DNA of 38,039 nt, from the NCBI RefSeq assembly GCF_029946185.1, contig NZ_JAQSEA010000149.1, forward strand, positions 1 through 38,039. The letters are read 5' to 3'. The stretch comes from Prosthecobacter sp. GTDB taxonomy: Bacteria; Verrucomicrobiota; Verrucomicrobiia; Verrucomicrobiales; Verrucomicrobiaceae. Shown here one piece after another: positions 26,865 through 37,837 of this stretch; the stretch's first letter is position 1, and each line of letters begins with the position of its first letter. Position numbers and translations under genes: made by a program. Under the pieces are notes generated by a model. It worked only from the letters and a program-made list of their open reading frames with translations, was not told the DNA's origin and made no database searches.

Positions 26865-26880
26865 GGCCCGCTCAGCGCGG

Positions 26881-27366
26881 CTATTCGTGCGGGGGGATCA
26901 CGAGCTGGTCGTGGTGGATCAGGCTCACCTGCCAGTTCCACGGCCAGCGGCCAGGATTGCTCCAGTGGAATGCCCACGGCTCGGTAAACTGATTCACGTA
27001 CCCTGAGATCATCTGGCTGTAACCCACGCCATTTCCTTCGAGGCGGATCATCGTCGTCACCAGCCCCTGCCCTTTCGTGGCCCGGAGCGTGGTCTTATCC
27101 GTCTTCAAGGTCAGCGTGAAGAAGCCACTGAGATATTTTCGCCCGTCTTCGATCACCGTGTCGCGATTATGCCCATAGGCATCCGTGTAATTCGGCGCGA
27201 TCAACCGCTCCAGCTTCTTCCAGTCACGCTTCTCGACGGCCTCGATCAGATTTGCCTGCGCGGCACTCACCTGCGCCTCCGGGGAACGCCCGAAAACCCA
27301 CCATGCCAGCCACAGGCCCTCGATGATAAACAGGACCAGAAGGCCGCGAAGGATGATCTTTTTCAT
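26881..27366 (-). CDS. Membrane-anchored NTF2-like protein of unknown function (161 aa)
   Basis: MKKIILRGLLVLFIIEGLWLAWWVFG is an N-terminal membrane anchor. The rest looks like a SnoaL/NTF2-type cone: an AQANLIEAVEKRDWKKLERLI helix pair, then PNYTDAYGHNRDTVIEDGRKYL and several long strands ending VSLIHHDQLVIPPHE. Such domains often serve as binding or accessory modules. No catalytic set is clear. It starts 1 bp after the TAA of the metallo-hydrolase gene, so the two are co-transcribed. The longer frame to 27570 lies inside that gene and is rejected. Confidence 0.8.
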   Translation of the reverse strand: MKKIILRGLLVLFIIEGLWLAWWVFGRSPEAQVSAAQANLIEAVEKRDWKKLERLIAPNYTDAYGHNRDTVIEDGRKYLSGFFTLTLKTDKTTLRATKGQGLVTTMIRLEGNGVGYSQMISGYVNQFTEPWAFHWSNPGRWPWNWQVSLIHHDQLVIPPHE

Positions 27367-27367
27367 C

Positions 27368-28228
27368 TTAAAAGAGTGCCAGTTGCCCGGTGGAATCCGA
27401 TGAAGCAGCCACGCAGAAGCTGACGCTGCTGCTGCGACGGCGCACCACTTCGATGGTTGGCGTGGGCTTGTGCCGCTCGGCACAGACGACCCGCGCCTCA
27501 GGGGCTCCTGCGGAGTCAAGCGCCTGCCGGATGTACCGGGCGGCGGTGACGGGATCATTGCAATCGTCACTCAAATGACCCAGCACCACATGGCTCAGCC
27601 CAGGATGCGCGATTTCACGGACAAGCTCGGCGGCCTGTTCATTTGAAAGGTGGCCATGGCGTGAGCTGATGCGCTGTTTCGTGGACCAGGGCCGTTTGGT
27701 GTCGTTTTCGAGCAGTTGGGTGTCGTAATTCGCCTCGATAAAGAGGCTGTCCGAATTCCTCAGCCGGTCTTTGATCAGATTCGTCACAAATCCGACGTCA
27801 CTCAGCACCCCGAGGCGGGATTCCTCATCGGCGATGACAAACCCGACGGGATCAACCGCGTCATGGGGAACGGGAAAAGACTCGATTCGCAGGTCCTGAA
27901 ACTCAAAAGCCGCCCCCGTCGTCATCAGCCGCCAGGAAGGCGGCTGGCGGAATCCAAGGCTGCCAGCGAGGGTTTCCTGCGTCAGGGCAGTGCAAAACAG
28001 GGGCACCTGGCGCTTGCGGCTTAGCACCTCAATCCCCCCCGTGTGGTCCTGATGCTCATGGGTCAGCAGGATGCCATCCAGCATGTCGAGGGAAAAGCCG
28101 CAGGCGTCCAAGCGCAGACAGATTTGCTTGGCGCTCAATCCCGCATCCAGCAGCAGGGTGGTGCGTTCCGTCGAAATGACGGCGCAGTTCCCCGAACTGC
28201 CACTGCCGAGAATTGTGAGACGCACCAT
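27368..28228 (-). CDS. YycJ/WalJ-like metallo-beta-lactamase fold hydrolase (286 aa)
   Basis: The N-terminus MVRLTILGSGSSGNCAVIST is the hallmark of YycJ-type MBL proteins. The metal motif THEHQDH holds His57, His59, Asp61 and His62. Further ligands are likely in FPVPHDAVDPVG, LSDVGF and VVLGHLSDD. Members are thought to act on nucleic acids as 5'-exonuclease-like enzymes linked to the cell cycle, but this is not certain here. It is divergent from gltB across 171 bp and is followed by the NTF2-like gene 1 bp after its stop. Confidence 0.9.
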   Translation of the reverse strand: MVRLTILGSGSSGNCAVISTERTTLLLDAGLSAKQICLRLDACGFSLDMLDGILLTHEHQDHTGGIEVLSRKRQVPLFCTALTQETLAGSLGFRQPPSWRLMTTGAAFEFQDLRIESFPVPHDAVDPVGFVIADEESRLGVLSDVGFVTNLIKDRLRNSDSLFIEANYDTQLLENDTKRPWSTKQRISSRHGHLSNEQAAELVREIAHPGLSHVVLGHLSDDCNDPVTAARYIRQALDSAGAPEARVVCAERHKPTPTIEVVRRRSSSVSFCVAASSDSTGQLALF

Positions 28229-28300
28229 GACCTGTTTTTAGCGGCGGGCCCGGTCAGATGCAAGGCAGATGAGCCCGCGACCGCAGGGACGCCCCCACGA

Positions 28301-28322
28301 TTATTTTGACACATTAAAATAA
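28301..28322. promoter_or_regulatory. AT-rich inverted repeat upstream of gltB
   Basis: TTATTTT (28301-28307) and AAAATAA (28316-28322) are a perfect 7-bp inverted repeat with an 8-nt spacer (GACACATT). It stands out as an AT-rich island in GC-rich DNA, about 10 bp before the sigma-54-like site. It could be a regulator or bending-protein site. A TTGACA inside it lacks a -10 at the right distance. Confidence 0.45.
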
Positions 28323-28331
28323 GCGACATCT

Positions 28332-28347
28332 TGGCCGGTAGAATGCT
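28332..28347 (+). promoter_or_regulatory. Candidate sigma-54 promoter of gltBD
   Basis: TGGCCGGTAGAATGCT matches the sigma-54 consensus TGGCACG-N4-TTGCT at 9 of 12 fixed positions, including the essential GG and GC doublets spaced by exactly 10 bp. Transcription would begin near 28358, about 42 nt before the gltB ATG. Nitrogen-assimilation genes such as gltB are commonly sigma-54-linked, which adds plausibility. No NtrC-like site was identified. Confidence 0.35.
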
Positions 28348-28399
28348 GGTTGATTTACTTCCCTGCATGGCTTAATTGCCGCCCCCTTTTGACGCAAAA

Positions 28400-31300
28400 A
28401 TGAGAAACCACGGACCCCCCCCGAAACAAGGCCTTTATGATCCGCAATTCGAGCACGACGCCTGCGGTGTCGGCTTCATTTGTCAGATGAAAGGCAAACG
28501 TTCTCACGCCATTGTCCAGCAGGGTTTGACAATCCTGATCAATCTGGACCATCGTGGAGCGGTGGGCAGTGAAAAAAACACCGGTGACGGTGCCGGCATT
28601 CTGATGCAGGTCCCCGACAAGTTTCTGCGCAAAGTGGCCTCCAAAGAGGGCGTGACCCTGCCTGCGGAAGGACATTATGGCGTGGCCATGACCTATTGCT
28701 CACCCGATGCCGCCGAGCGCGCAGCAGCGGCGCGTGCCTTCGAAAAAGTGGCCGAGGAAGAAGGCCAGAAAGTGCTCGGCTGGCGCGATGTGCCGGTGGA
28801 CAATTCCATGATCGGCCTCACGGCGAAGACCAGCGAGCCATTCATGCGCATGGCGTTCATCCAGCGCGGAGAAAACTGCCCGGATCAGCAGACTTTTGAG
28901 CGCAAGCTTTACATCATCCGCAAGCGTTCGGTGACCGCCATCCGCACCGCCGAGGTGGACAGCTTCTGGTACTGCTCCAGCCTGTCTTCCCGCACGCTTG
29001 TGTTCAAAGGCATGCTCATGCCCGAGCAGGTGGGCCAGTATTTCCTCGATTTGCAGGATCCAGACATGGAATCTGCCCTCGCGCTGGTGCATTCCCGTTT
29101 CTCGACCAACACCTTCCCAAGCTGGGAGCGCTCACATCCCTACCGCTACATCGCCCACAACGGTGAAATCAACACGCTGCGTGGCAACATCAGCTGGATG
29201 AAGGCTCGTCAGTCCCTGCTTGCCAGCCCGCTGTTCCCGGACGTCAAAAAACTCTTCCCCATCGTCAACGAAAGCGGCTCTGACTCCGCCATGTTCGACA
29301 ACGTGCTGGAACTGCTCGTCATGGGCGGCCGCTCGCTGCCACATGCCATGATGATGATGATTCCTGAGCCATGGAGCGGCCACGAGTCGATGGATGAGCA
29401 ACGCAAGGCCTTCTATGAGTACCATTCCTGCCTGATGGAACCCTGGGATGGCCCGGCATCCGTAGCGTTCACCGACGGCACCATGATGGGCGCCACTCTG
29501 GACCGCAACGGCCTGCGTCCTGCGCGCTATTACGTCACCAAGGACGATCTGGTCATCATGGCCTCAGAGGCCGGTGTTCTGCCGATCGCTCCTGAAAATG
29601 TGAAGCTCAAAGGCCGTCTGCAACCCGGCAAGATGTTCATCGTGAACATGGAGGAAGGCCGCATCGTCCCCGATGACGAGATCAAGGCGAAAATCGCCGC
29701 TGACAAACCTTACCGTGAATGGCTGGACAAGCACCTCGTGCACCTGGCTGACATCAAGGAAGGCGATCCAGTGTCACCGCCCGACCACGAGACCATGCTG
29801 CAGCGTCAGCAGGCCTTTGGTTATACTTTTGAAGACCTGCGCAAGCTCATGGTTCCCATGGGCCGTGACGGCGTGGAAGCCATCGGCTCCATGGGCACCG
29901 ACATTCCGCTGGCCGTGCTCTCCAACAAATCGAAGCTGCTCTACGATTACTTCAAACAGCTCTTTGCCCAGGTCACGAACCCGCCGATCGACTGTATCCG
30001 CGAGGAAATCGTCACTTCTCCGATCACCACCATTGGCGCAGAAGGCAACCTGCTCGATCCGACACCTGAAAGCTGCCATTTGATCGAACTCAAAACGCCG
30101 ATCCTCAGCAACGAAGACCTGGCCAAGCTCAAGAGCGTGGCTCAGGGCCAGTTCAAAGCCGCCACCATCAACATCCTGTTTGATCCGAAGCAGGGTGCCG
30201 TCGGCCTCGAAAAAGCCATGGCCAAAATCTGCGCCAAGGCTGATGAACTGATCACCCAAGGCTGGAACATCCTCATCCTTTCCGACCGTGGTGTGTGCGC
30301 TGACAAGGCTGCCATCCCGGCGCTGCTCGCCGTCGGCGGCCTGCATCACCATCTGATCCGCAAAGGCACCCGCACCCAGTGTGACCTCGTGCTGGAGTCC
30401 GGCGAACCGCGCGAAGTGCATCACTTCTGCACGCTCATCGGTTACGGCTGCGGAGCCATCAATCCTTACCTCGCCTTCGAAACGCTGGACGACATGATCC
30501 GTCAGGGTCTGCTGGTCAAAGTGGACCACAAGACGGCGGTGTACAATTTCATCAAGGCCGCCACCAAAGGCGTCATCAAGGTCGCCTCGAAGATCGGCAT
30601 CTCCACGATGCAGAGCTATCGTGGTGCGCAGATCTTTGAAGCCGTGGGCCTCAGCCAGAGCGTGGTGGATAAATACTTCACCTGGACCGCCACCCGCATC
30701 GAAGGCAGCGACATCAAGGTCATTGCCGAAGAAGCCATCTCGCGCCATCTGCGCGGCTACCCGGAACGTGACTCACAGGTGCATGCTCTCGACGTCGGCG
30801 GCGACTACCAGTGGCGCAAGGAAGGTGAGGCTCATCTGTTCAATCCGCTCACCATTCACACCCTGCAGAAAGCCGTCCGCACCGGCAACTACGAAACCTT
30901 CAAGCAGTACACCGCACTGGTGAACACGCAGGTGAAGCAGTTCTACACCCTGCGCGGCTTGCTGGAGTTCAAGGCACGCAAAGCGGTGCCGATCGAAGAA
31001 GTCGAATCCGTCGAGTCCCTCATGAAGCGCTTCAAAACGGGCGCGATGAGCTACGGCTCCATCTCCAGCGAAGCGCACGAAGCGCTCGCCATCGCCATGA
31101 ACCGTGTCGGCGGCAAGTCGAACACCGGTGAAGGCGGCGAAGATGAGGCACGTTACACATGGACCAACGAGAAGGGCGACTCCAAGAACAGCGCCATCAA
31201 GCAGGTGGCTTCCGGTCGTTTCGGCGTCACCAGCCTCTACCTTTCCCAAGCCCGGGAAATCCAGATCAAGATGGCCCAGGGTGCCAAGCCGGGTGAAGGC

Positions 31301-32986
31301 GGTCAGCTTCCTGGAACCAAGGTCTATCCTTGGATCGCCAAGGTGCGCGGCTCCACGACGGGCGTCGGCCTCATCTCCCCCCCTCCGCATCACGACATCT
31401 ACTCCATTGAGGATCTGGCCCAGCTCATCCACGACTTGAAGAATGCGAACCGCGCCGCACGCGTGAGCGTGAAGCTCGTGTCCGAAGTCGGCGTCGGCAC
31501 CATCGCTGCCGGTGTAGCCAAGGCTCACTCGGACGTCGTGCTCATCTCCGGTTTCGACGGCGGCACCGGTGCCTCCCCGCAGACCTCCGTGAAACACGCC
31601 GGCCTGCCTTGGGAACTCGGCCTCGCCGAAACGCATCAGACCCTCGTCCTGAACAATCTGCGCAGCCGCATCGTCGTCGAAGCCGACGGCCAGATGAAGA
31701 CCGGCCGTGACGTCATCGTCGCTGCCCTGCTGGGCGCTGAAGAGTTCGGTTTCGCCACCGCGCCACTCGTCTCGCTGGGTTGCATCATGATGCGCGTCTG
31801 CCATCTGAACACCTGCCCTGTCGGTGTCGCCACCCAGGATCCGCAACTGCGCGCCAAATTCAGCGGCGATCCCGATCACGCGGCCAATTTCATGAAGTTC
31901 ATCGCCATGGAAGTGCGCGAACTCATGGCCCAGCTCGGTTTCCGCACCCTGCAGGAAATGGTGGGTCACACGGAAGTTCTCGAATCCCGCGCTGCCGTCG
32001 ATCATTGGAAAGCACGCGGCATCGACCTGTCCAACCTGCTTCACAAGCCGGACGTCGGCCCCGAAGTCGGTCGCTTCTGCACCGAGGTGCAGGACCATGG
32101 CATTGACCGCTCGCTCGACATCACCACGCTCCTGGACCTGTGCAAACCGGCCATCGAGAAGGGTGAAAAAGTCCACGGCACCGTCGCCATCCGCAACGTC
32201 AACCGCACCATCGGCACCATCCTCGGCAACGAGGTCACCAAGCGCCACTGGCACGGTCTGCCGGACGACACCATCCATCTCAAGATGAATGGCACCGCCG
32301 GTCAAAGCTTTGGTGCCTTCATTCCGAAGGGCATCACGCTCGAACTCGAAGGCGATGGCAACGACTACATCGGCAAGGGCCTCAGTGGCGGCCGCATCAT
32401 CATCTATCCCCCGGAAGGCTCCGACTTCGCCGCTGATGAAAACATCATCGCCGGCAACACCGCGCTCTATGGCGCGACAAGCGGCGAGCTCTTCCTGCGC
32501 GGCATGGCGGGCGAACGCTTTGCGGTGCGCAACTCGGGCGTCGATACCGTCGTCGAGGGCGTGGGTGATCATGGCTGCGAGTACATGACCGGCGGCCGTG
32601 TGGTCGTACTCGGCCTCACCGGACGTAACTTCGCCGCAGGCATGAGCGGTGGCGAGGCCTACATCCTGGATGAAACGGGCGATGCCGCGACCCGCTGCAA
32701 CACGCAGATGGTCGGTCTCGAGACTCTCGAAGACAAAGCCGAGATCGACAGCCTCTACGAACTCATCAAGAAACACGCCGACCTCACCAAGAGCCAGAAA
32801 GCCTTCAAGGTTCTCGCCCTCTGGGAGCAGATGGTGCCCAAGTTTGTCAAAGTGATGCCCAAGGACTACAAGCGTGTGCTCCAAGCCATCAAAAAGGCCA
32901 CCGACGACGGTCTCACCGGCGACGACGCCCTCAACGCCGCCTTTGAAGCCAACGCCCGCGACGTCGCCCGTATCGGCGGCAGCTAG
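28400..32986 (+). CDS. gltB: Glutamate synthase (NADPH) large subunit
   Basis: A 1528-residue enzyme that moves the amide group of glutamine to 2-oxoglutarate, making two glutamates. The N-terminal Ntn amidotransferase has its nucleophile at Cys22 (DACGVGF) after a 21-residue propeptide that would be removed. The central and FMN domains follow, with [12 protein letters not shown] and [15 protein letters not shown]. The 3Fe-4S cluster Cys residues lie in [13 protein letters not shown] near 1127-1139. The C-terminal gltB beta-helix repeats ([13 protein letters not shown]) close the protein. An in-frame TTG at 28376 would extend the propeptide; the ATG at 28400 is preferred. gltD follows after 57 bp. 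Confidence 0.97.
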   Translation: MRNHGPPPKQGLYDPQFEHDACGVGFICQMKGKRSHAIVQQGLTILINLDHRGAVGSEKNTGDGAGILMQVPDKFLRKVASKEGVTLPAEGHYGVAMTYCSPDAAERAAAARAFEKVAEEEGQKVLGWRDVPVDNSMIGLTAKTSEPFMRMAFIQRGENCPDQQTFERKLYIIRKRSVTAIRTAEVDSFWYCSSLSSRTLVFKGMLMPEQVGQYFLDLQDPDMESALALVHSRFSTNTFPSWERSHPYRYIAHNGEINTLRGNISWMKARQSLLASPLFPDVKKLFPIVNESGSDSAMFDNVLELLVMGGRSLPHAMMMMIPEPWSGHESMDEQRKAFYEYHSCLMEPWDGPASVAFTDGTMMGATLDRNGLRPARYYVTKDDLVIMASEAGVLPIAPENVKLKGRLQPGKMFIVNMEEGRIVPDDEIKAKIAADKPYREWLDKHLVHLADIKEGDPVSPPDHETMLQRQQAFGYTFEDLRKLMVPMGRDGVEAIGSMGTDIPLAVLSNKSKLLYDYFKQLFAQVTNPPIDCIREEIVTSPITTIGAEGNLLDPTPESCHLIELKTPILSNEDLAKLKSVAQGQFKAATINILFDPKQGAVGLEKAMAKICAKADELITQGWNILILSDRGVCADKAAIPALLAVGGLHHHLIRKGTRTQCDLVLESGEPREVHHFCTLIGYGCGAINPYLAFETLDDMIRQGLLVKVDHKTAVYNFIKAATKGVIKVASKIGISTMQSYRGAQIFEAVGLSQSVVDKYFTWTATRIEGSDIKVIAEEAISRHLRGYPERDSQVHALDVGGDYQWRKEGEAHLFNPLTIHTLQKAVRTGNYETFKQYTALVNTQVKQFYTLRGLLEFKARKAVPIEEVESVESLMKRFKTGAMSYGSISSEAHEALAIAMNRVGGKSNTGEGGEDEARYTWTNEKGDSKNSAIKQVASGRFGVTSLYLSQAREIQIKMAQGAKPGEGGQLPGTKVYPWIAKVRGSTTGVGLISPPPHHDIYSIEDLAQLIHDLKNANRAARVSVKLVSEVGVGTIAAGVAKAHSDVVLISGFDGGTGASPQTSVKHAGLPWELGLAETHQTLVLNNLRSRIVVEADGQMKTGRDVIVAALLGAEEFGFATAPLVSLGCIMMRVCHLNTCPVGVATQDPQLRAKFSGDPDHAANFMKFIAMEVRELMAQLGFRTLQEMVGHTEVLESRAAVDHWKARGIDLSNLLHKPDVGPEVGRFCTEVQDHGIDRSLDITTLLDLCKPAIEKGEKVHGTVAIRNVNRTIGTILGNEVTKRHWHGLPDDTIHLKMNGTAGQSFGAFIPKGITLELEGDGNDYIGKGLSGGRIIIYPPEGSDFAADENIIAGNTALYGATSGELFLRGMAGERFAVRNSGVDTVVEGVGDHGCEYMTGGRVVVLGLTGRNFAAGMSGGEAYILDETGDAATRCNTQMVGLETLEDKAEIDSLYELIKKHADLTKSQKAFKVLALWEQMVPKFVKVMPKDYKRVLQAIKKATDDGLTGDDALNAAFEANARDVARIGGS

Positions 32987-33043
32987 CATCGACCTCACGC
33001 GTTACAAACCAACAGACATCACCTTTTTAACAGACAAGAGACC

Positions 33044-34522
<1,479 letters not shown>

Positions 34523-34560
34523 GGCGCTGATAATCAACAACCTGAGCCTTGCCTCAGCCC

Positions 34561-35703
34561 TTAACGGGCGAGGCTGCTCAGGAACTGTTTGAAGAAAGCC
34601 ACTCCGGCCTCCAGATCACTGACGGCGATGAATTCGTCTTTTGTGTGCGCCTGTGCAATCGAACCCGGACCTATGGCGATGGCAGGTGTGCCAGCAGCAG
34701 CCAGAAAGGCTGCATCGCAGAACCACGGTGCACCAGTCAGACTGGCTCCAGAGGCAATCAGCTTCTGCACAAAGGAGTTCGATGGATCGGTATCGAGATG
34801 AAATGCCTCGCTGGCGACCGTGATGCAGGCGGTTGCGTCAATCTGCTGCACAAAGTCCGCCAGCAGCGCTAGGGCACCGCCCGCTTTCTGCAATCCCGGC
34901 GTGGTGCGGATATCCACGCGCAATTTGCACGAATCTGCGACAATGTTGCTGCGCGTGCCGCCCTGAATCATGCCGAGGTTGATCGTGCTGACTCCGAGCC
35001 ATTCGTCCTCGCCACTGGCTTCGGCCAAACTTTGGCGAAACTCCGTGTCCAGCGCAGTGATCAGTTTTGCCATTTTTACAATCGCATTTTCACCCAGGTG
35101 CGGCGTGGCGCCATGCACTGCAACACCTGTGGTATGCACATCTGCCCACAGACAGCCTTTGTGACGAAACACGGTCTTCAGACTGGTCGGTTCACCGATG
35201 ATCGCGAGGTCATAGCGGCCATGGTTTTTGGCAAAATGCTGCGAGCCGAGCTGGGCACTTTCTTCGGACATGAAGCCGACGAAGTGGATTTCCACGGGGA
35301 GGGAGGGGATTTCGTGGCGCATTTCGTGCAGGGCCCAGAGCATGGAGGCCATGGGGCCCTTGGTGTCGGAGGCTCCCCGGCCCCATATTTTGCCGTCGCG
35401 GAGTTCGGCGCCGAAGGGCTCGATGGTCATACCACCCACGCTGACGGTGTCGGTGTGGGGTGCGAAGAGGATGCGGGGCTTTGCACCTCCTTGCGTGGGA
35501 AAGCGCCCAATGACATTGGGGCGGCCGGGTTCTACTTCTTCCAGAGTCACCTCGGCACCTGAGGCGCGGAGGAAGTCGGCAACATAGAGGGCGCACTGCT
35601 CCTCGCCAATGCCGTCTGTGCCGGGATCGCCGTCAGGATTCACCGATGGGATGCGCACTAGCGCCTGGGTGAGTTCGACGACGTTCGCGGGAAGTGAGGC
35701 CAT
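34561..35703 (-). CDS. M20 family metallopeptidase, ArgE/DapE-like deacylase (380 aa)
   Basis: The di-zinc site is complete in pattern: APHTDT (His83, Asp85), RGASDTKGP (Asp113), MSEES (Glu147-Glu148), GEPT (Glu171) and QAHTKDEF (late His). The dimerisation domain lies between about 180 and 290 (HTTGVAVHGATPHLGENAI). This set fits amide-bond hydrolases such as acetylornithine deacetylase or succinyl-diaminopimelate desuccinylase, and sequence alone does not choose between them. The ATG at 35703 fits family N-termini; the frame continues to 35910 but overlaps the divergent cytochrome gene. No arginine or lysine biosynthesis gene is adjacent. Confidence 0.9.
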   Translation of the reverse strand: MASLPANVVELTQALVRIPSVNPDGDPGTDGIGEEQCALYVADFLRASGAEVTLEEVEPGRPNVIGRFPTQGGAKPRILFAPHTDTVSVGGMTIEPFGAELRDGKIWGRGASDTKGPMASMLWALHEMRHEIPSLPVEIHFVGFMSEESAQLGSQHFAKNHGRYDLAIIGEPTSLKTVFRHKGCLWADVHTTGVAVHGATPHLGENAIVKMAKLITALDTEFRQSLAEASGEDEWLGVSTINLGMIQGGTRSNIVADSCKLRVDIRTTPGLQKAGGALALLADFVQQIDATACITVASEAFHLDTDPSNSFVQKLIASGASLTGAPWFCDAAFLAAAGTPAIAIGPGSIAQAHTKDEFIAVSDLEAGVAFFKQFLSSLAR

Positions 35704-35836
35704 ACGGCAAAAAGGCACAGGCAGGTTAGGCGTGCAAGCAGGACAAAATTGTCGTGGAGTGTGTCGGATTTGGCAAAAAAGGCTGTTTGCGGGATTGTTG
35801 TAACCCGTGTGCAACTTACAGCGTTTTTTTTGATCC
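35704..35836. promoter_or_regulatory. Divergent intergenic region between M20 peptidase and diheme cytochrome c genes
   Basis: 133 bp between two divergent starts. It is AT-richer than its surroundings, with runs of A at 35775-35780 and T at 35824-35831. No promoter pair convincing enough to call was found on either strand. Confidence 0.3.
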
Positions 35837-36541
35837 ATGACTCTCCACCGCCATCTTTTTATGATCGTGCTTTTTGGCAGCAGCGGGGCGATGGCGTCCA
35901 CGGATGGCAAAATGATTTTTCAGACCGTGTGCGCGCAATGCCATGGGACCGCAGGTGAGGGCAAGCCTGAGATTAAATCGCCGTCCATTGCCGGGATGCC
36001 TGCGTGGTATGTGAACACGCAGTTTGCCAATCTGAGGGAAGGCAGGCGAGGACATGATGCGGCGGATCCGCAGTCGTTTATGATGGCCGCGATTGCGAAG
36101 GCCTTACAGCCGGAGCAGATCAAGGCGGTGGTCGCTTATGTGGAGCAGATGCCCATGAAGGTGCCCGTGGGCAAAGACCGGGAAATCGTCAACGCGAGTG
36201 CGGAGGATGGCATGCGGTTGTTTCAGGAGCGCTGCATGGAATGCCACCGCTACAATGCCAGTGGTGAAATGACCTTCGGCAGCCCGCCGCTCATTGGTCG
36301 TCAGGGCTGGTATCTGGAGGAGCAGCTCAGGAAGTTTAAATCTGGGAAACGCGGGGCCATCAAGAATGATGTGAACGGCGCGAAGATGGTGCAGATCACG
36401 CAGTTTTTCGTTGAGGATGAACAGATGCTAAGAGACGTGGTGGCCTACATCATGACGCTCAATCCAGACCCGGCGGCGACGCCGGAGGAGCAGCAGAGGC
36501 AGATTATTGAAGGCAGTCCGTTTAAGAGCGTTGAACGCTGA
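35837..36541 (+). CDS. Exported diheme cytochrome c, c4-like (234 aa)
   Basis: A short signal peptide (about residues 1-20, ending SGAMA) precedes two cytochrome c domains. The first has CAQCH (32-36) with Met54 or Met82-83 as candidate axial ligand. The second has CMECH (133-137) with Met in NGAKM. This two-domain plan matches cytochrome c4-type electron carriers, which pass electrons to terminal oxidases in the periplasm. It converges with the third DUF1501 gene, with stop codons abutting at 36541/36542. Whether it donates to or accepts from a PSCyt protein is speculation. Confidence 0.9.
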   Translation: MTLHRHLFMIVLFGSSGAMASTDGKMIFQTVCAQCHGTAGEGKPEIKSPSIAGMPAWYVNTQFANLREGRRGHDAADPQSFMMAAIAKALQPEQIKAVVAYVEQMPMKVPVGKDREIVNASAEDGMRLFQERCMECHRYNASGEMTFGSPPLIGRQGWYLEEQLRKFKSGKRGAIKNDVNGAKMVQITQFFVEDEQMLRDVVAYIMTLNPDPAATPEEQQRQIIEGSPFKSVER

Positions 36542-37837
36542 TCAGGTGTGGGCCTGGAGTTCTTTTACGGGTTCGCCTTTGCATAGTGCCATGGGGCGGC
36601 CGACGGGGGTCATGACTTCTTTGCTGTAGTCGATGCCGAGGAGGTCTTGAATGGTAGCGTGGAGGTCTTCGACGAGGATGGGTTTCTCGGGAGCCTGTTT
36701 TTCGCCGTGCGGATCGGTGGAGCCGATGACGCGACCGCCGGCGAAACCGCCGCCGGAGACGAGCATGCTGAAGGCGTGAGGCCAGTGATCGCGGCCACCG
36801 ACGTTGTTGATTTTTGGGGTGCGGCCAAACTCGCCGCCGCAGACGACGATGGTGCTTTCGAGGAGGCCGAGTTTTTTGAGATCGCGGATCAAGGAGGCGT
36901 AGGCGGCGTCGAGGATTTTTACTTGAGTGGACTGACCGTCCAGGTTGTTGGCGTGGGTGTCCCAGCCGTTGAGGGTGACTTCGACGCAGCGAACGCCGGC
37001 TTGGATGAGGCGCACGGCAGCGAAGCAACTGCGGCCAAAGGGGGTGTCGCCATAGGCATTGAGTTCCTGGGCTGGAGCATCACTGACGTTGAAGGCTTTT
37101 AACTGATCGGAGGACATCATGTTGCGTGCCCGCTGCATGGAGACTTGATGCAGTGTTTTGTTTTGATCTAGGTTTGGCTCGCGTCCGCGTGCGAAGGCTT
37201 GTTCGACCAGGGCGAGTCCTTCCATGCGGCGGTCCAGGCGCTTGTCGTCCACGCGTGCTTTGACATCCGGCACGGGGGATTTGGGATCGTACATCTGGAA
37301 GGCATCGTACTGGGCACCGAAGAAGCCGCCGCGTGCGGGCCATTGATTGGGGAGGATGGAGACGTGGGTGGGGATTTCTATTTTGGCCTCTGGGAGTTCG
37401 TGGCAGACGATGGCGCCGATGCTGGGGTGAATGAGGGTGGGATCGGGGCGGTAGCCGGTTTTGATGTTGTAGAAGGCACGTTCGTGGTCGCCTTCTTTGC
37501 TGACCATGGAGCGGATCAAGGAGACGTCCTGCATGACGCTGGCGGTTTGTTCGAGGCCGGCGGCGAAGTTGACGCCTTTGATGGCGGTGGGGATGGTTTT
37601 GACGCCGCCGCCGATTTTGGTTTCGGGGTGGGGATCGAAGGTGTCGAGCTGGCTGGCGGCGCCGCCGAGCCAGAGGAGGATGAGGGAACGGGCGGGTTTG
37701 CCGGATGGGGCGGTGGCGGCTTCCACGGCGAGGATGTCGGCGAGAGGGGTGAGCCAGGAGAGGCCTGCGAGGCCAGTGCCACGGAGAAGGGTACGGCGGG
37801 TGAGATGTGAGGGGCTGTGGCAGGGAGAGGTGTTCAT
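36542..37837 (-). CDS. DUF1501 family exported protein, third copy (431 aa)
   Basis: The N-terminus LTRRTLLRGTGLAGLSWL is a clear Tat signal. Family blocks are WLGGAASQLDTFDPH, NGWDTHANN, EFGRTP (336-341), GRDHWPHAFSMLVSGGGFAGG (from 348) and DLHAT (391-395). It is 35-45 residues shorter than the other two copies. No PSCyt partner is seen on its downstream side; an upstream partner could lie beyond the window. Its coding strand is strongly C- and A-rich, giving long G/T-rich runs on the plus strand, unlike the other DUF1501 genes. The ATG at 37837 begins the signal peptide; an in-frame ATG at 37864 adds nine residues. Confidence 0.92.
   Translation of the reverse strand: MNTSPCHSPSHLTRRTLLRGTGLAGLSWLTPLADILAVEAATAPSGKPARSLILLWLGGAASQLDTFDPHPETKIGGGVKTIPTAIKGVNFAAGLEQTASVMQDVSLIRSMVSKEGDHERAFYNIKTGYRPDPTLIHPSIGAIVCHELPEAKIEIPTHVSILPNQWPARGGFFGAQYDAFQMYDPKSPVPDVKARVDDKRLDRRMEGLALVEQAFARGREPNLDQNKTLHQVSMQRARNMMSSDQLKAFNVSDAPAQELNAYGDTPFGRSCFAAVRLIQAGVRCVEVTLNGWDTHANNLDGQSTQVKILDAAYASLIRDLKKLGLLESTIVVCGGEFGRTPKINNVGGRDHWPHAFSMLVSGGGFAGGRVIGSTDPHGEKQAPEKPILVEDLHATIQDLLGIDYSKEVMTPVGRPMALCKGEPVKELQAHT

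Noticed and set aside
26865..26880. Hairpin between the aldo/keto reductase and NTF2-like genes
   Set aside because: The inverted repeat in this short gap is imperfect and lacks a T run, so it is not strong enough to call.
28306..28311. TTGACA as a sigma-70 -35 element for gltB
   Set aside because: At 16-18 bp downstream there is no -10-like hexamer; the hexamer is more simply part of the AT-rich inverted repeat.
30773..32998. A 741-codon open frame on the minus strand
   Set aside because: It is the reverse shadow of gltB, whose product is unmistakable.
34533..34575. Possible terminator between gltD and the M20 peptidase gene
   Set aside because: Only 4-5 bp stems are present (CTGAG/CTCAG, GCCC/GGGC) with no T run, and one overlaps the stop of the M20 gene.
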